Source: Vespula vulgaris
Taxonomy: Eukaryota; Arthropoda; Insecta; Hymenoptera; Vespidae
Assembly (NCBI RefSeq): GCF_905475345.1
Contig: NC_066588.1
Location: 8,855,001-8,919,000 of the forward strand
Direction: 5' to 3'
DNA: 64,000 nt
The notes under the pieces are model-generated. The model searched no databases. It was not told the origin of the DNA and saw only the letters and a program-made list of their open reading frames with translations. Below are positions 1-13,019 of the stretch, piece by piece. The first letter of the stretch is position 1. Each line of letters begins with the position of its first letter. A program made the position numbers and the translations under genes.

Positions 1-196
1 AGAGAAAAAGAGAAAAAGAGAAAAAGAGAAAGAGAGAAGTGCCTAATTCTCACGCGGCTTTTATCAGCTATTATCAATAAAATTGTATGAATATAACGAA
101 TGAATGAAACAACACTTGTGTATTTTAATATGTTATTATTAATTAATGTTAACAATACTAATAATATAAGACGGAGGTTAACAAATGGAATTTATT

Positions 197-201
<5 letters not shown>

Positions 202-238
<37 letters not shown>
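202..238. repeat. (CT)n microsatellite
   Basis: An uninterrupted CT dinucleotide run, followed to about 312 by imperfect CTGT and CTTT repeats. It makes Ser/Leu-rich spurious open frames. Confidence 0.95.
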
Positions 239-244
<6 letters not shown>

Positions 245-958
245 CTGTAATAGAATGTGTTTGTCTCTCTGTCTGTCTGTCTCTTTCTCTTTCTCTTTCT
301 TTCTCTCTTTTAAATAGTATCTAATTGACATGTAAAATTCTCGTCAAGTTATCTTCTCGTCAAGAAGTTATGTTTGCTTTTCTCGATCTCGAATTTTAGC
401 ACCGTCTTTTATTAGCGTCTTTACCTTCGAAATGCATTGGGTCAATGTACCGTGTATCTATAGCAAAATTTGAAGCGATCAGAAAGGTTGCTATCTTATC
501 TTGATTTTATAAACAGATAAAGTCATATTCAAATTTGCCAGACTTCGTGAACGACTACGAATGAATACGAATTATAGTTGGGTGATTCCTAGGGGATAAA
601 AAGAAAGAAGAAAAAAGAAAAATATTAAAAGGAAGAAAGGAAGTGATATTCTATGTATTTTTGTAAAATTCGACAAATCATCCGATTGATAGAGCAGACA
701 AAGGAGCATAATCGTTGCTAGATAAAGCTTAGAAGCGTGGAATTTTTCACGGATTTGATCGGGAAAGGTTCGCCATGCGGTCCTTTTAACGGCCGTCTTA
801 ACTCGTGGTACGGAAACGCTTTCGATTCGATAAGGATCGAGCGCATCGATCCAGCAAAGAACAGGTAACAATATCCTTGAGACTCGAGAGGCGTCATAGT
901 TAGCGCGAGCTGCTCTGTTTACAATGTAATAGTAACGATGTTTATCGATCCTGTTATC

Positions 959-965
959 GAGAGAG

Positions 966-1014
<49 letters not shown>
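959..1014. repeat. (GA)n microsatellite
   Basis: GA dinucleotide run with one C interruption near 969. It is read as Arg-Glu or Ser-Leu repeats in spurious frames. Confidence 0.95.
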
Positions 1015-1018
<4 letters not shown>

Positions 1019-2337
1019 GAGAGAGAAAACGCTCACAAATGCATGCTCGGGCTTCTGCTTCTCCTGGGTCTACCGAGGACGATCAAGGAGACGCAAATAC
1101 TAACCGAGTTTGACCTAAGAAAAAGAAGAATAAGAGAAAGAAGGAAAGCCCAATTCATATTCCAGCCAAGTTGCATGCAACCTATTGCCAGTACCCTTCC
1201 ATCGTACCGGCTTCGATCGTTATTTTCAGAGCGTATAAATTTATTTAAATGCAATTATCCATCGACGTAAATATCTTTGCGAAATTTTCACGAGATGCGA
1301 TCTATCGAATAATTGCATTCTGTTAACGCGAAAAATTGTACAATCTTTATTATCTTTATTATCTTTATTGCATATATTCGACGATATATATGTATCTTGA
1401 GGCATGTTAGAACAGACATCCACGTTTGATTCGGTAACTCTCTGTGTATCTGTCTTTCTCTTCCTTTCTCTTTCAACGTGATGTCAATCAAAACTGAAAT
1501 TCTGTTGATCCTTCTTATCTTTATTGTCTCTACATCATCAACTTAATTAACTAGCACGTCATATATACCGTGTAGATTAAAAGCAGAGTCGATCAATGAA
1601 CGAAAAACGAGAAGAAGGATTCTTTTCGTTATTGCGATCGAACGCGCGAGGCAAATAAGCATCTCGAAAGACGTCGCCACAGATGACAATAAAACGATGG
1701 TCGTACGTTAAGCAGACTGATTAAAAAGGGTCTTCAAAGATTGACTAAATTATCTTTTCGATTACGAGAGAGCGTGGGATTTTAAAATAGAATCTTCATT
1801 AATCGAATTAATAGCGAAAGATGAAAAAATGGAAGAAGAATATAAAGGAACGAAGGGACCAAAGGAATTTCATTAATAATTAAATTTGTATTATATAAGT
1901 ACTTCAAAAGAATTAACTTTTAACTACGATCCTGACTAATTGTTAGATCAAATTAAACGGATAAAAAACTAATCGAGTTGTCAGAGACTGTTGATCACAA
2001 AACAAAACAAAAAAAAGAAAAGCCGAGAGAGAGAGAGGGAGAGAGAGAAAGAAAGATGCTTTGATGTCGAGAAAAATGAAGCGACGTTCTCGGCGTATGA
2101 TCGATACCGCTACGACAAATAACACTTGCAGGATCCGCGAGACTCGCGAGAGGGAGGCTGAAGGAGGAGGTAATGGGTGGAGAAAAGTGAAGCGCAATGA
2201 GATTGGAAATGTAGGGTCGTGCGCGGGTCGTTGACATCGTCCCGTGATTTTCCTCGACGTTCACACTGATGCATCTTGCAAGTGTGTGCAAGCGCCCATT
2301 AGTCGCCGTACTCACCCCTCCATATTCTTCCACGCTC

Positions 2338-2339
<2 letters not shown>

Positions 2340-2410
<71 letters not shown>
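2340..2410. repeat. (GA)n microsatellite
   Basis: A long, almost perfect GA dinucleotide tract of about 70 bases. Confidence 0.95.
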
Positions 2411-2414
<4 letters not shown>

Positions 2415-2575
2415 ACACATGAAGCGGGGTGGATCGAAACCCCCAGTTTCTCCAGCACCACCAGTTGCGTTCGCGATTGCAACTTTACCCCTACGCAATT
2501 ATTCCGTCCGGCAGTCGACGTTCTATACTTAGATCATCCGACATTGCTTTCCTCTGCCATCCTATTCTACTCTTC

Positions 2576-3005
2576 CTTCATTTTTCTTCTTTTTTTGCCT
2601 TTTTTCTTTTTCATTTTCTTTCTTGTTTTCTTTTTTTTTTTTGTTTTTGTTTTCTTTCTTCTTCGTCGTTATTGTCCTGTTCTTCGCGCAATCTTTCTCC
2701 TCGTGTTTTCTCATCTTCGTAATTCTTTTTTTTTTCTTTCTCGTCAGAAATAATTTTTTATTTTCCCTAGTCATCATTTTCATCAGGATTATCAGCGTCA
2801 ACGTCGTCATCTTTCTTCTCGCTTGTCCTGTTTCTACATTGTCCTAGATATCTCATCATCTATCTTTTTTCTTTTTTTTCTTCTTCTTCTACTACTTCTA
2901 CTACTTCTTCTTCTTTTTCTTCTTTTTCTTCTTCTGCTTCTTTTTCTTCTTCTTCTTCTTCTTCTTCTTTTTCTTCTTCTTCTTCTTCTTTTCCTTCCTC
3001 CCCCT
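2576..3005. repeat. Long pyrimidine tract ending in (TTC)n
   Basis: About 430 bases that are almost only T and C on the + strand. It begins as T-rich CTTT sequence and becomes a TTC trinucleotide repeat from about 2880 to 2990. The strand asymmetry is strong. Frames through it give Phe/Leu/Ser-rich peptides with no protein-like features. Confidence 0.9.
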
Positions 3006-3488
3006 CCACAGTTATAGAATATTTCGATCTTTGGACTTTAATCGAGCAAATGATAGTAATCTAACATGTGTACGAACCGTGAACAAACATTACCGAAAAT
3101 TCGTAAAAATTTCTTTAAAACGCGACATTATCGACAACGATGTCTCGCAAGCCTACGAAAATAATTCTCGTTTCTCATTTTTTCATTCCTCTTTTTAATG
3201 CCTTAAACACTGCGATTTTCCTCGCAATCGTTTTACATGCGTAGACTGCGTCAGAAAAAAAAAAAAAACAGGAAAACTTAATGCTAAAGAAAAACTTCAA
3301 ACAATAATGCGTAGCTGGTTTTCATAAGAAAACAGTCAATACAGTATTTCTAGAGCAAATTCACTTACATAAATCGGACGGAGTATATTAAGAAGATATA
3401 TACTGATTTAGATAAGCTGTACGTTCTCGAACGAACAATTGGTAGGAAAGTAGACATCTTTGTTACGTTTCCACATTTGGTGTTTCAG

Positions 3489-6400
3489 GTAGCAATGCAG
3501 GAGGCTCATCGTCCACGGTGACAGGATCCATATTAAGGAGTTCCGCGGCACCTAATAATCGAACGCACTCAATCAACAGGAGAGCGGTTCACCAGCAACG
3601 AGAGCAGCAGCAACAGCAGCAATCGTCGATTCCTTTGAGCGGTGGCACCGCTCAAAATTCGGATGATCACGAAGCAAGAGCAACCAGCTCGGCGCAAGAC
3701 GCTTGCGACAATTCGAACGATTCTGGTCTTGGTTTCGAAGAACGACAACAACAGCTCAACACCGCTAACGTTTGTTAAATTTTATTTGAATTATAGATCG
3801 TAACAATAAGGTAAACGCGAATTTAAAAAGTTAACGAAACTTCCAATCGAAAAATTTGTCGTACGGTAGCGCAGAATTGTAATACTTGCATCCGAGCTGA
3901 AGATATTGTTTATTTATATATACGTGAGCCGGGGGTTATCCATCAGCCGATAAAATTCTCCGCGGAGCAACGGCTGCATTGTTATCAACGATTATCAGTG
4001 TAAAGTGGCGATACATTTGCGTCTTATCGGAATATCATCGTCGGTGATTGTACGTGAGCGAGTATTCTCCATGACCAAAGATGTTTATGTTCGCTCGTAG
4101 CGCGTTCTTCGTGATCTTTTGCGCTCTCCGATAGGAGTGAGATCGCGCGAAGCAGAAGCTATCGATCGTGGTTATTAACGGATCTATCGAGAGTATCATG
4201 TCGAGGACATGAAAATGTTTTGCGATCGTCTCGGGCCATCAGAAATGAAAATAACATTGCTCTTCTAAAGTTCTATCGCTAGAACTCGAAGAAGCCGGGG
4301 AACGAAGCCTCTAAAGTTCACTTCGAATGTTCATCCTTGATTGCACCACCGGTAAATACTAGCATGGTATCAACGTGTCCGTTTGCTGACATCGTCACTG
4401 GACGATGATACGGTACGGCTCGACGGTGGTTGAACCCGCACAATGGATGCTCTGATTCGTTAGATTGAACCGAGCACGATGCACGAACACTCATGCGAGT
4501 TTCATGACGATCAATTTGCCTTTGCTTGTTAGCTCGGTGGACACATATGGGTCGTGTCTATATATCTCGTGAAGGATCGAAAGATCAAGGCTTTCCTAAA
4601 GTTCTAAGATCATCGGTTCCTTCTCCTAATCTTTCGATTGCGCAAAAGTTAATGGTTAATATTTATTGTATCGTGATATTAATGAGAATTCGTTGGTTGG
4701 ATTAACAGGCGTGGAACGGCGTCGGTGAAGAGGACTCGAAGAGAAGAAAAATGGATATAAAGCTCGAATCCGAGGACGCAAATTTCTCTTTTCCTGAGGT
4801 CCCTCATTCTGGCAATCCCGAAGGAAAAACTTCGAATAGAGGTACGAGCAATGGCATCGGTCTTACGGCGATCTCAGCTAGTAGAACAGGAAACGGAACT
4901 GCTGGCACCGTAGGCAGGGTCATCGGTGTTACGAAACCTCGTCCAGCCATGGGTGTTTTGGGTAAACGCTCACCGATAACCCATCAAGGCCCCGTCACCC
5001 TCACCTCGCAACTTTGTACGTTTTCCTTTGTAGACTTTTCTAAATTCTTCTAGGATAGTTCGAAAATTTTCTAAACGACGCGCAACGTTCGCTCTTACGA
5101 TGCTTACGATTTTAACGTCGAATAATCGAATTATTATCCTTCGATAATAGGACTTAAATCTTGTCACGTTGGAACGAAACTGTTGCCTCGCTGATTTATC
5201 TTCGGCGAAATAGTTAATCTCGTGATTTTTTACTACCGAGATACCTTATCGTTCTATGTTCAGGAACCGGCATTCTTCGGTCGAAGGAAAACATTCGTAT
5301 ACCTTTGTTTGATATCAAGCGCGATATCCAATGTACATCGTGCGAGCTATTGTTAGAAATTTGAAAAGAGAAAAAAAAAAGAGAGAAACGTAGGCATCGA
5401 ACGTACGAACGTCGACGTCGGATCTTTCGAAAAAGAACGTTTCATCAAGAAGGACTTTCTACGATTTTTCAGCTACCACATCTATAGATGGAAAGGTACA
5501 ATTACAGATCATTTGTCAGCCTGAACAACAACACCGTGCGCGCTATCAAACGGAAGGTTCGAGAGGAGCGGTGAAAGATCGCACAGGAAACGGATTTCCT
5601 ATCGTACGTTTGATCGGTTACGACAAACCGACAACCCTTCAAGTCTTTATCGGCACAGATCTTGGCAGAGTGGCACCGCACATGTTTTATCAAGCCTGTC
5701 GAGTTAGCGGTAAAAATTCGACGCCTTGTATCGAGAGGAAAATCGATGGCACGATCGTAATCGAAGTGGATATGGATCCTTCAAAGGATATGCTTGTCAC
5801 CTGCGATTGCGTTGGTATCTTAAAGGAACGTAACGTTGACGTAGAACACAGATTTCCACAAGAAGCAGGTGTACTTCAAGGACGAAGCAAGAAAAAATCC
5901 ACGAGATGTCGTATGGTCTTCCGGACGACAATTACTAACTCTGATGGTATTACGGAAACGTTGCAAGTTTGTTCGCACCCTATAGTTTGCAGTGAGTATC
6001 CAAAAATGGTAAATGATATTATATATGCAAAAAGTAAGAGGTGTTAACAAAGTTCAGTAACACGAACGACAATTAAAGGAAGATTTGATCTTTTAGCTCA
6101 ACCACCAGGTATTCCTGAAATTTGCAAAAAATCATTAACTTCCTGTCCGTGTACCGGAGGATTAGAATTATTTATCCTGGGAAAGAATTTCCTGAAAGAC
6201 ACTCGTATAGTCTTTCAATTGGATAACAACGATATGTCGAGCAATTTGGAGCCTCACTGGGAATGTGCCGTCTTGCCTGATAAAGAATTCCTTCAGCAAA
6301 CTCATTTGGTATGCGTTGTGCCGGCTTATAGACGCCAAGACTTGGCTCCTTCGGAAACTGTGAGCGTGAAACTCTATGCGGTATCTTCGGGAAAAACGAG

Positions 6401-8968
6401 CGAACCACACACCTTTTTCTACACGGCTGCATCCACTTCTTCCGAACCATCGATGAGTAAAGTCGAATCTATAACACCACCACTCGCTACGACCAACGGT
6501 GAGACTGCTGCTCTATCGTCGTCTCCTTCGGCAGTAACCTTGACAACCGGTGTCCCCGCCAACAGTGAGTGATCAAAAACCGATGATATCGCTTAACGTT
6601 TTTGCAGATTACTAACGACGTTCGTTGCTCCACAGCTTTGGTACAGTCTGCCGCCACAGCAACATCAAATTTCTTGACAACGATGCAATCTCAACAAGCA
6701 CCGAATCAACCTCCAGAAGCTCTTAAAAGCGACCCGAGTCCTCCCCCAGCAGCAACGCAATCTCAAGTAACACCAGTAATGATGTGGACCTCTCAGTCGC
6801 CAAACTGTCAGAATTCCTCGGCCGATGTAATGATGCCACCTCCATCCTTAATAGCGAATCCTCTTTTAAATCGGCGCTCCTCTTCGAATCTTCAACTAAT
6901 TCTTCCGGATAATTTAAAAACAGAAGTATTGGATGAGAACAGCGAGAACAGCATGCTCAGTGATAACAGTATGCAAAGTATACCAACACCTACGGCGAAT
7001 GGCCCAACGGGAACAAGTCCTTTGCAACAACTCGTTAATGAGAATTCCAGAGAAGCCGCCCAGTCCAATATCATCAGATCAGTAACTGTACCTGCAAACG
7101 GTTCTCCGGTACAAGAAGCTGTGAGTCTTCTTGGTGTCGTGGACCTAATGCGTAACCAACATCCTCTAACTATGGTGTCTACTCATCAGAATACATTCGG
7201 AGGTATGCATGAGTCGTCTCAAGTCAAAGTTCTCAGTCCACATCACATCAACAAAGATACTAATTCGATATTGACGGCAGAAAGCACTTCTAATGGCAGT
7301 ATTCAGGGTGCCGGTGTCGTCGACCTCCGTATGAAGCATCATCAGTCCGACTACAATGCGTTATCTAGCTTCGCTGCTTCCTCCGTGGGACAACCGTTAC
7401 CAGCTCAAAGCGGTCACAGCGTGGAGGAATATTTGAGTCACATCGAATCTACCGTGTCTACGGTGAAAGAACAAGAGAATGCTGAAAGTAATTTTGTAGA
7501 TGCTATGCAACAACGAGCTTCTATAATCACTTCTAGTCGACAAGCGGCTCAACAATCTCAAACTGGTCTCTTGGTACCTTCCGCGCAAGCTGCAGCTGTA
7601 AAATTGGACGTGCTAGTGAATTCCGCTGCAGAATCTCATCAAATTGTGTCACCTTTGCAATCAGTAAATCCGAATTCTACAAGCATGATGAATCATGTCG
7701 ACGATGCCATTTCCAGTCCGCAGCAAGGAACTAGAACGAGTCCACCAATCCCAGTGAAGACGATGCTTCTCGAAGCTTTGATGCCACAATCAGTTTCACA
7801 GTCGGTGCAACCAATGGCAGCAACTGGTGCAAACGCTGTCTCGTCTTCCGCGTCAGTTCAAGAGTCTCCATCCAATGAGAGCTTACTCACAACGATTAAC
7901 GCTGCACTTTTGCCACCGGTTACGATACAGGAATCGTCGGTAACTGCGAATGGAACGCCTAACTCAACGGTTCAATCACATAACGCGCTTCAAGTTGCGA
8001 ATGAAACAATAGCTACAACGGCCGATCATATTCAACAGATGCAAGCTCTGACTCAACAGGAAGTTGTGGTGATACAACAGCAGGTACAACAGGTTGAGCA
8101 AGTTGTCGCACACGCACAACAGCAGGTAGAACAGGTGGTAGCTCAGGTACAACAGCAGGCGGTACAAGCCGTACAACAAGCACAGCAACAAGTAGTACAG
8201 CAAGTTGTGCAGCACGCACAAGTCGTTCAACAAGCGGTGCAGCAAGTTCAAGCGGTGCAACAAGTACAGGTACCTGCGGTTCAGCAAGCTGTACAGCAAG
8301 CTACGCAAGAAGTCGTACAACAAGCTGTACAGCAAGCAACTCAAGAAGTAGTTCAACAGGTACAAGCTGTTCAGCAAGCTGTACAGCAGGCTCAAGCGGC
8401 ACAAGCTATGCAGCAAGCTGTTCAACAAGACATTGGATCGATGTTGAATCAGCCAGCAGGATTCGTGGCAGAAGCGAGTTCTGCCTTGGCTAGCGGTGCT
8501 GCTCAAGAACCTTCGCAGCAAAGACTAACGACTGCGGCTGAGCAAGCAATCAACAACGTCATTACGAATGCTACGAAAGATATTATCAATAATCGACCAA
8601 TCACGACGACTACGGCGCACGCCATCATTGCTACGAAAAATATATTAAACAGCGTGGCCACTCAAAGCGCTCAACTAATGAACAGTGCCATGGAAGGGAT
8701 TTTACCTAAGTCACCTCCTGGACAAAGTAACATAGTCGAGCAAGTCACTAGCAAATCGCCACCTGTTGCTTTACCTGTTACTCCTAATAGACAGAACGTC
8801 AATGCATCCATACCAAATGCAGCACCAAGCGCTGCTGGTTCTTCCGTGAGAAAGCCTGAAGATGTGGGAAACATGCTACCTCAGGAACTCACTTCCATGT
8901 CAGAACACGAACTTCTCAATTACATTAATCATAGCTGTTTCGATCCTCAGGGTGGCTTTTTGATGTAG
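3489..8968 (+). CDS. NFAT-family Rel-homology transcription factor (NFAT5-like), 5' partial
   Basis: DNA-binding transcription factor of the calcineurin-independent NFAT5 (TonEBP) type, expected to act in the nucleus in osmotic or stress responses. Exons: 3489-3769, 4709-5015, 5473-5991, 6097-6564, 6636-8968 (stop TAG at 8966). All phases agree (1, 0, 1, 1, 1), giving about 1301 visible residues. Exon 3 carries the Rel-homology DNA-binding domain (visible residues ~200-368) with the recognition-loop sequence RARYQTEGSRG at about 217 and the family sequence FYQACRVSGKN. Exon 4 carries the IPT dimerisation domain (~369-500). The large last exon is a disordered, Gln-rich activation region. It has a V/Q/A repeat near residues 995-1120 and a conserved-looking C-terminus ending in DPQGGFLM. 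The donor after exon 1 (AAC/GTTTGT) is weak, so that junction is less sure. The first exon and start codon are not seen. The Rel match is recalled from NFAT5 proteins. Confidence 0.93.
8040..8435 (+). repeat. In-frame V/Q/A repeat inside NFAT
   Basis: About 130 codons made of short units such as VQQA, with a 12-residue unit (AVQQATQEVVQQ) present twice in tandem. Both CAA and CAG encode Gln and all four Val codons occur, so this is not a simple CAG microsatellite. The 3-4 spacing of Val/Ala could support an alpha-helical, coiled-coil-like structure. The opposite strand shows a long Leu-rich open frame that is only a shadow of this repeat. Confidence 0.85.
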
Positions 8969-9164
8969 TACTGCCACTTTCTTATCATACAAAGAATATA
9001 TTCGATCTGTTTAATAAATGCATCGTGAAGACTCGTCAAGACGTTCGATGAAACGTTCGTTGAAATCGTTTACTTTAAATGCAGTACCAGCGATTTTTGT
9101 GCCACGATATCCTTTACGAGTTTGCGTGTGATAGGAATGAAGTCGATTTTTTTTATTATTATTA

Positions 9165-9210
<46 letters not shown>

Positions 9211-10636
9211 TAAGTATGAACGAAATCCGTTGCAACTCCGGAACAATCGAAATGTGCATGTATGTGTTAAGTGAGACGGGCGCATACCGCGCGACAATTA
9301 GGGTTTCGTTATATTCTTTTCTACGAGTTGTCAAATGTGATAATTCATTAATTTATCTATATCAATGTCTGCGCATCCAGGTGCCTTTATTCTTACGAAA
9401 TATCTCGAATTGGTCTTTCTTTCATAGAAGTGATACAAAAGAAAGAAAGAAAAATTGTCGTAAGTATATTATATTCTATGTGATCGATCATGTACTGACC
9501 CCACTCAAAATGAAATCTCTGTGCACAGTCATGGAATTGAGTGTAGCCAATTTAAGCTTATCGTATTTTAACATATGATTCCGAGAAACATCATTTGATT
9601 CTACTTTTTCCTTTTCTGACTTGATTTCATTATAAAAAATGGATCATTTGTTATCTGACTTCGTTCCAATTAAATATTAAGTATAATATATTTTTTACGT
9701 TACACGTTGTTTAATAATTGATTTTTTTTGTTGTTAATTAGTACTGATGATATAATTATGTGATTACGTTGACTATATTATTGATGAATAAAATGACAGA
9801 GAGATTATATATTATATATGTCAATATGGAGAGTAATAGCTAGAGGTATATATGTTATATATATATCGTGATATATATATATAAATAAAAAAAAGAAACA
9901 CACACACACACACACATATAAACACACACACATATATATAAATATATATTTTTTACATTTACCCAAAGAGACGAATGGACGGCCAGATACGGGGTCAAGT
10001 GAACTTATTGAAGATTTAACGAAGTCTACATATACATGTACACATATGCGCACTTATATGTACGTATGTAGATGCGAACATAAATGCATGCGTAACATCG
10101 AATTATATTGGGATATATTCCCTTTTGTTCTTAATAAGGGGTGCTATAAGTACTATGAGTACGAATACTCGCCAAGATTATCTAGTACTATAAATGCGAA
10201 TTTTATAACGAAAATATTGAAACATTTATTGTCGTGATATATCTTTGTAGCAAAACATATATTTTATATCAATCATCTAAATGTGCCGATATAATGTCCA
10301 TGGTCACGTATGTGCATTCACGATCAAGATGCAGGATGCATCTTACTCGCAAAATAGCCAAATGGCAAAATTATAAAAAAGAAATCATTATACTATGTGG
10401 TATGTACTTTGTCACTGAAACTTATTTGTAATATATACTGTACACTGTGTACGCACATCAAGTGTTAAAGATTTGCCATCTGAAAGAATGCCCATGAGTA
10501 TGTATTATTGTTACTTCTATAAGTTGAATAAATGTTTCACAGCATTGCTCGATGGAGTTTTCTTAATACATATATACAAATTTTATATTACAGATAGTTC
10601 ATTATTCACAATATTTATAATTAAAAGCTTGTATTA
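8969..10636. other. NFAT and LACTB2 converging 3' flanks
   Basis: No gene seen. An AATAAA poly(A) signal lies 44 bases after the NFAT stop (9012-9017). An (ATT)n run occupies about 9153-9210, followed by AT-rich DNA and a short (CA)n run at about 9898-9917. The transcripts converge, so their 3' untranslated regions probably fill part of this stretch. Confidence 0.6.
9153..9210. repeat. (ATT)n microsatellite
   Basis: Trinucleotide repeat of about 58 bases with one early interruption, in the 3' flank of NFAT. Confidence 0.9.
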
Positions 10637-11739
10637 TTATGCATTGAACTTTATGTTTTCTGAAATTTTCCATTCACCCTCTTTGCCTATTACTTTTGTT
10701 TCTTTTAGTAATTTTTGTAAATGATGCATTACATTATGTGCTGCTGCAGGCCAAAGGTTTTTTGGAGTGTCCTAAAAATATAGATAATGTATACTGATAG
10801 TACATACTTGTAATTAATGAAATTACATTATTATATTATCACCTTATATATAATTTGTACAATATCCATTTCTGACATGAAACTAGAATTGCTATTTTCT
10901 TTTAAAACATTTACAATTTGTTCTTCCCTTTGTTTTCGATGCTGAATATAATACTCAATACGTGGAATAGGATCTTCTATTATAGGGCCATGTCCAGGAT
11001 AAATTACAGATGGTTTTATATTCAAAATTTTTTGTAAAGAAATCATATAATCATATAAATCTTCAAATACAGCGGTGCCTTCACCCAAGATGCAATCGCC
11101 ACTAAACAAACTATGTTCATCCTTTAATAATAGACATGCATGATCCGTTGTATGTCCAGGTGTATGTTTCACTTGTATTTTTGCTCCTTCTACTTCAATT
11201 ATTTGTTCATCTTTTAATGATTTACATTGTTTTAAAAGATCGGGTGTTGCTTGAAGTGCTTCATATGTAGGTAATTTCCATATTATTGGTGGATTGCTAT
11301 TAGACTTTGTTGTCAATAATTCTTGAACAGAATTTATACCACCGATATGATCGTGATGCCAGTGTGTGACTATCACATGCTCGATCGTAGCATTTTCTTC
11401 TACAAGTACATTTTTCAATAATTTAATATACTCGGCTGATGTTTCTGTGTCTCCTGTATCAATTAATGCACGCCTAAAATTAAATATTATAATATAGCAA
11501 TACAATATTAAATTATTATATGTTTCTTTCTTTCTCATCATATGATAGTGAACATAAATGTATCAACATATTCTAGCAATTACTATCAATATTCACCTTG
11601 TTCCTGTACCAACAAGATATGTATTTGTGCCTTGAAGTGTCATAGGACCAGGATTACAGCCAAGAATCCGAATGATTTTATTTGAAATTTTAGATACTAA
11701 AGGCAAAGATGTTAACCGCGTCGTCATTCTTTTTCGCAT
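10637..11739 (-). CDS. LACTB2: Endoribonuclease LACTB2 (metallo-beta-lactamase fold)
   Basis: A 302-residue protein (the family is near 288), complete in three exons on the minus strand: 11739-11597, 11473-10843, 10771-10637. Phases are 2 and 0, and the stop is TAA. LACTB2 is a zinc-dependent single-strand RNA endonuclease; in mammals it is mitochondrial. The zinc ligands are all visible: THWHHDH gives His85, His87, Asp89 and His90; HTPGH gives His155; SGD gives Asp174; YPGHG gives His209. The N-terminal NPGPMTLQGTNTYLVG sequence is typical of the family. The start at 11739 is chosen because it is the first ATG in frame and precedes a basic, Ser/Thr-containing segment. Introns are 123 and 71 bases. 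The DNA just upstream of the start is one end of an inverted duplication. Confidence 0.95.
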
Positions 11740-11774
11740 TCAATTGCATCAAGATTGTTTAATGTTTTGCTATG

Positions 11775-12975
11775 TCATATATGATTTCAGCGACAAATTT
11801 GGACAAAATATGAACTACAAGCGTAGTAGGGAAATATTGTTTGCCCACTAAATGCCTATTTCATCGGTGTTAAGTTGAATAAATTATATAACCTATTCAT
11901 TCATAACCTAAAAATCGAATTAGTGTGTAACAAAAATTTTATACTAGGTATATAATAGAAATAGTAATGAATCTGACAAAAGTTAGAAAATATCATATGC
12001 TAGATTGTACTTTTCTTAGGATAAATCAATTGAAAAGTGTTTGTTAACTATATAAACTTGTTATGTTTTGTTTCTTATTAATTACTTATAAAAATAGTTA
12101 AAGAGTATTTAAGCAACCATTAGCACAATATTGCTTGCAATGAGATATCATACAATAAAATATATCATATAAAAGATAATAACAACAAAAGTAGAAAGAA
12201 GATCATTGATATATATCTTGAATTCTGAAATATTTGGATATGATAGCGAACATAAATAAAATATAAAAAATCTGAGAAGCGTAAATAAGGATAAATAAGA
12301 AATAAATAGGAATAATAAAGAAATTGAAAGTTCTTTGTGGGTTTCTCTAAGAAATTATTTTAGAATTCTATATCCAATCTATTTAAGTATTAAAATATGA
12401 TTGACAATGTAAGAAGTACTTTATATATAGTTAGAAATAGAAAGAAAAGATTTTGAAAATGCACTGGAATATGCAACCATTTATCTAGTAGTAATCACGT
12501 TATATAATCTAGATTTAGATTTCAATATATCTCAAGTAATACCGAGCTGAATCTCACCACGAGAAGGTTGCTGTAGAGACTCACAGGCTAATGGTGATTC
12601 TACTCTAAAATTTGTTGTACCGAAATGATATGTTATTTATTAAGAATTTAGGTTCCTACGTTAACTGGAAGACAACATCGAAACTTTTGATCACTATTAT
12701 TATCTGCTTTCGGAATTTCGAACAATAAAACGAAGTCCATCACTTTCGAATTATAAAACTTAATTACGCTCACACACCCACGTCTGTGCTTACCAACATG
12801 CGCACGGTTGTTCTCGTTATCGTATTAATACGAAAGAAAAGAGACATTCTATCTCTGTATATAATACGGAAATATTCCATAAACTTCCATATAAAAATTT
12901 AATTCCATGATAACGAAACGAACCCCTCTACGATACATTGTATACGATATATCCAATCTTCGCTGATAATATATA
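11775..12975 (-). repeat. Inverted duplication, arm A (upstream of LACTB2)
   Basis: Read on the minus strand, this stretch matches 14415-15455 read on the plus strand, with many substitutions and small indels. Anchor matches, as rough pairs, are: 12541-12610 with 14725-14800 (AACCTTCTC-TGGTGAG), 12720-12745 with 14660-14690 (AACTTCGTTTTATTGTTC), 12850-12900 with 14510-14565, 12205-12330 with 14980-15110, and 11780-11870 with 15365-15450 (ACAATATTTCCCTA, TTGTAGTTCATATTTT). The outer end comes within about 40 bases of the LACTB2 start codon. No coding capacity is seen. Confidence 0.75.
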
Positions 12976-13019
12976 ATGTACAAAGTATAATATTCGTTTA
13001 AACAACACACCATTATATA

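Larger units (their letters stand above)
1..3488. other. Upstream or intronic DNA before the first recognised NFAT exon
   Basis: I see no convincing coding exon here. The stretch is AT-rich with long pyrimidine and purine microsatellites, and the open frames that cross it are low-complexity. It ends in a good acceptor (TTTCAG, last base 3488). Because the NFAT exon that follows begins in phase and lacks a start codon, at least the 3' part should be an intron of NFAT. A first exon could be hidden here or lie upstream of the window. Confidence 0.6.

Noticed and set aside
2244..3017. Frames rich in Arg-Glu or Phe/Leu over the GA and TTC tracts
   Set aside because: Pure microsatellite translation.
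7976..8521. Long Leu-rich open frame on the minus strand
   Set aside because: It is the complement of the CAA/CAG-rich NFAT repeat; poly-Leu content follows from the repeat, and NFAT is clearly the coding strand.
10046..10724. Short + frames downstream of NFAT
   Set aside because: AT-rich, no domain, and they overlap the 3' end of LACTB2 on the other strand.
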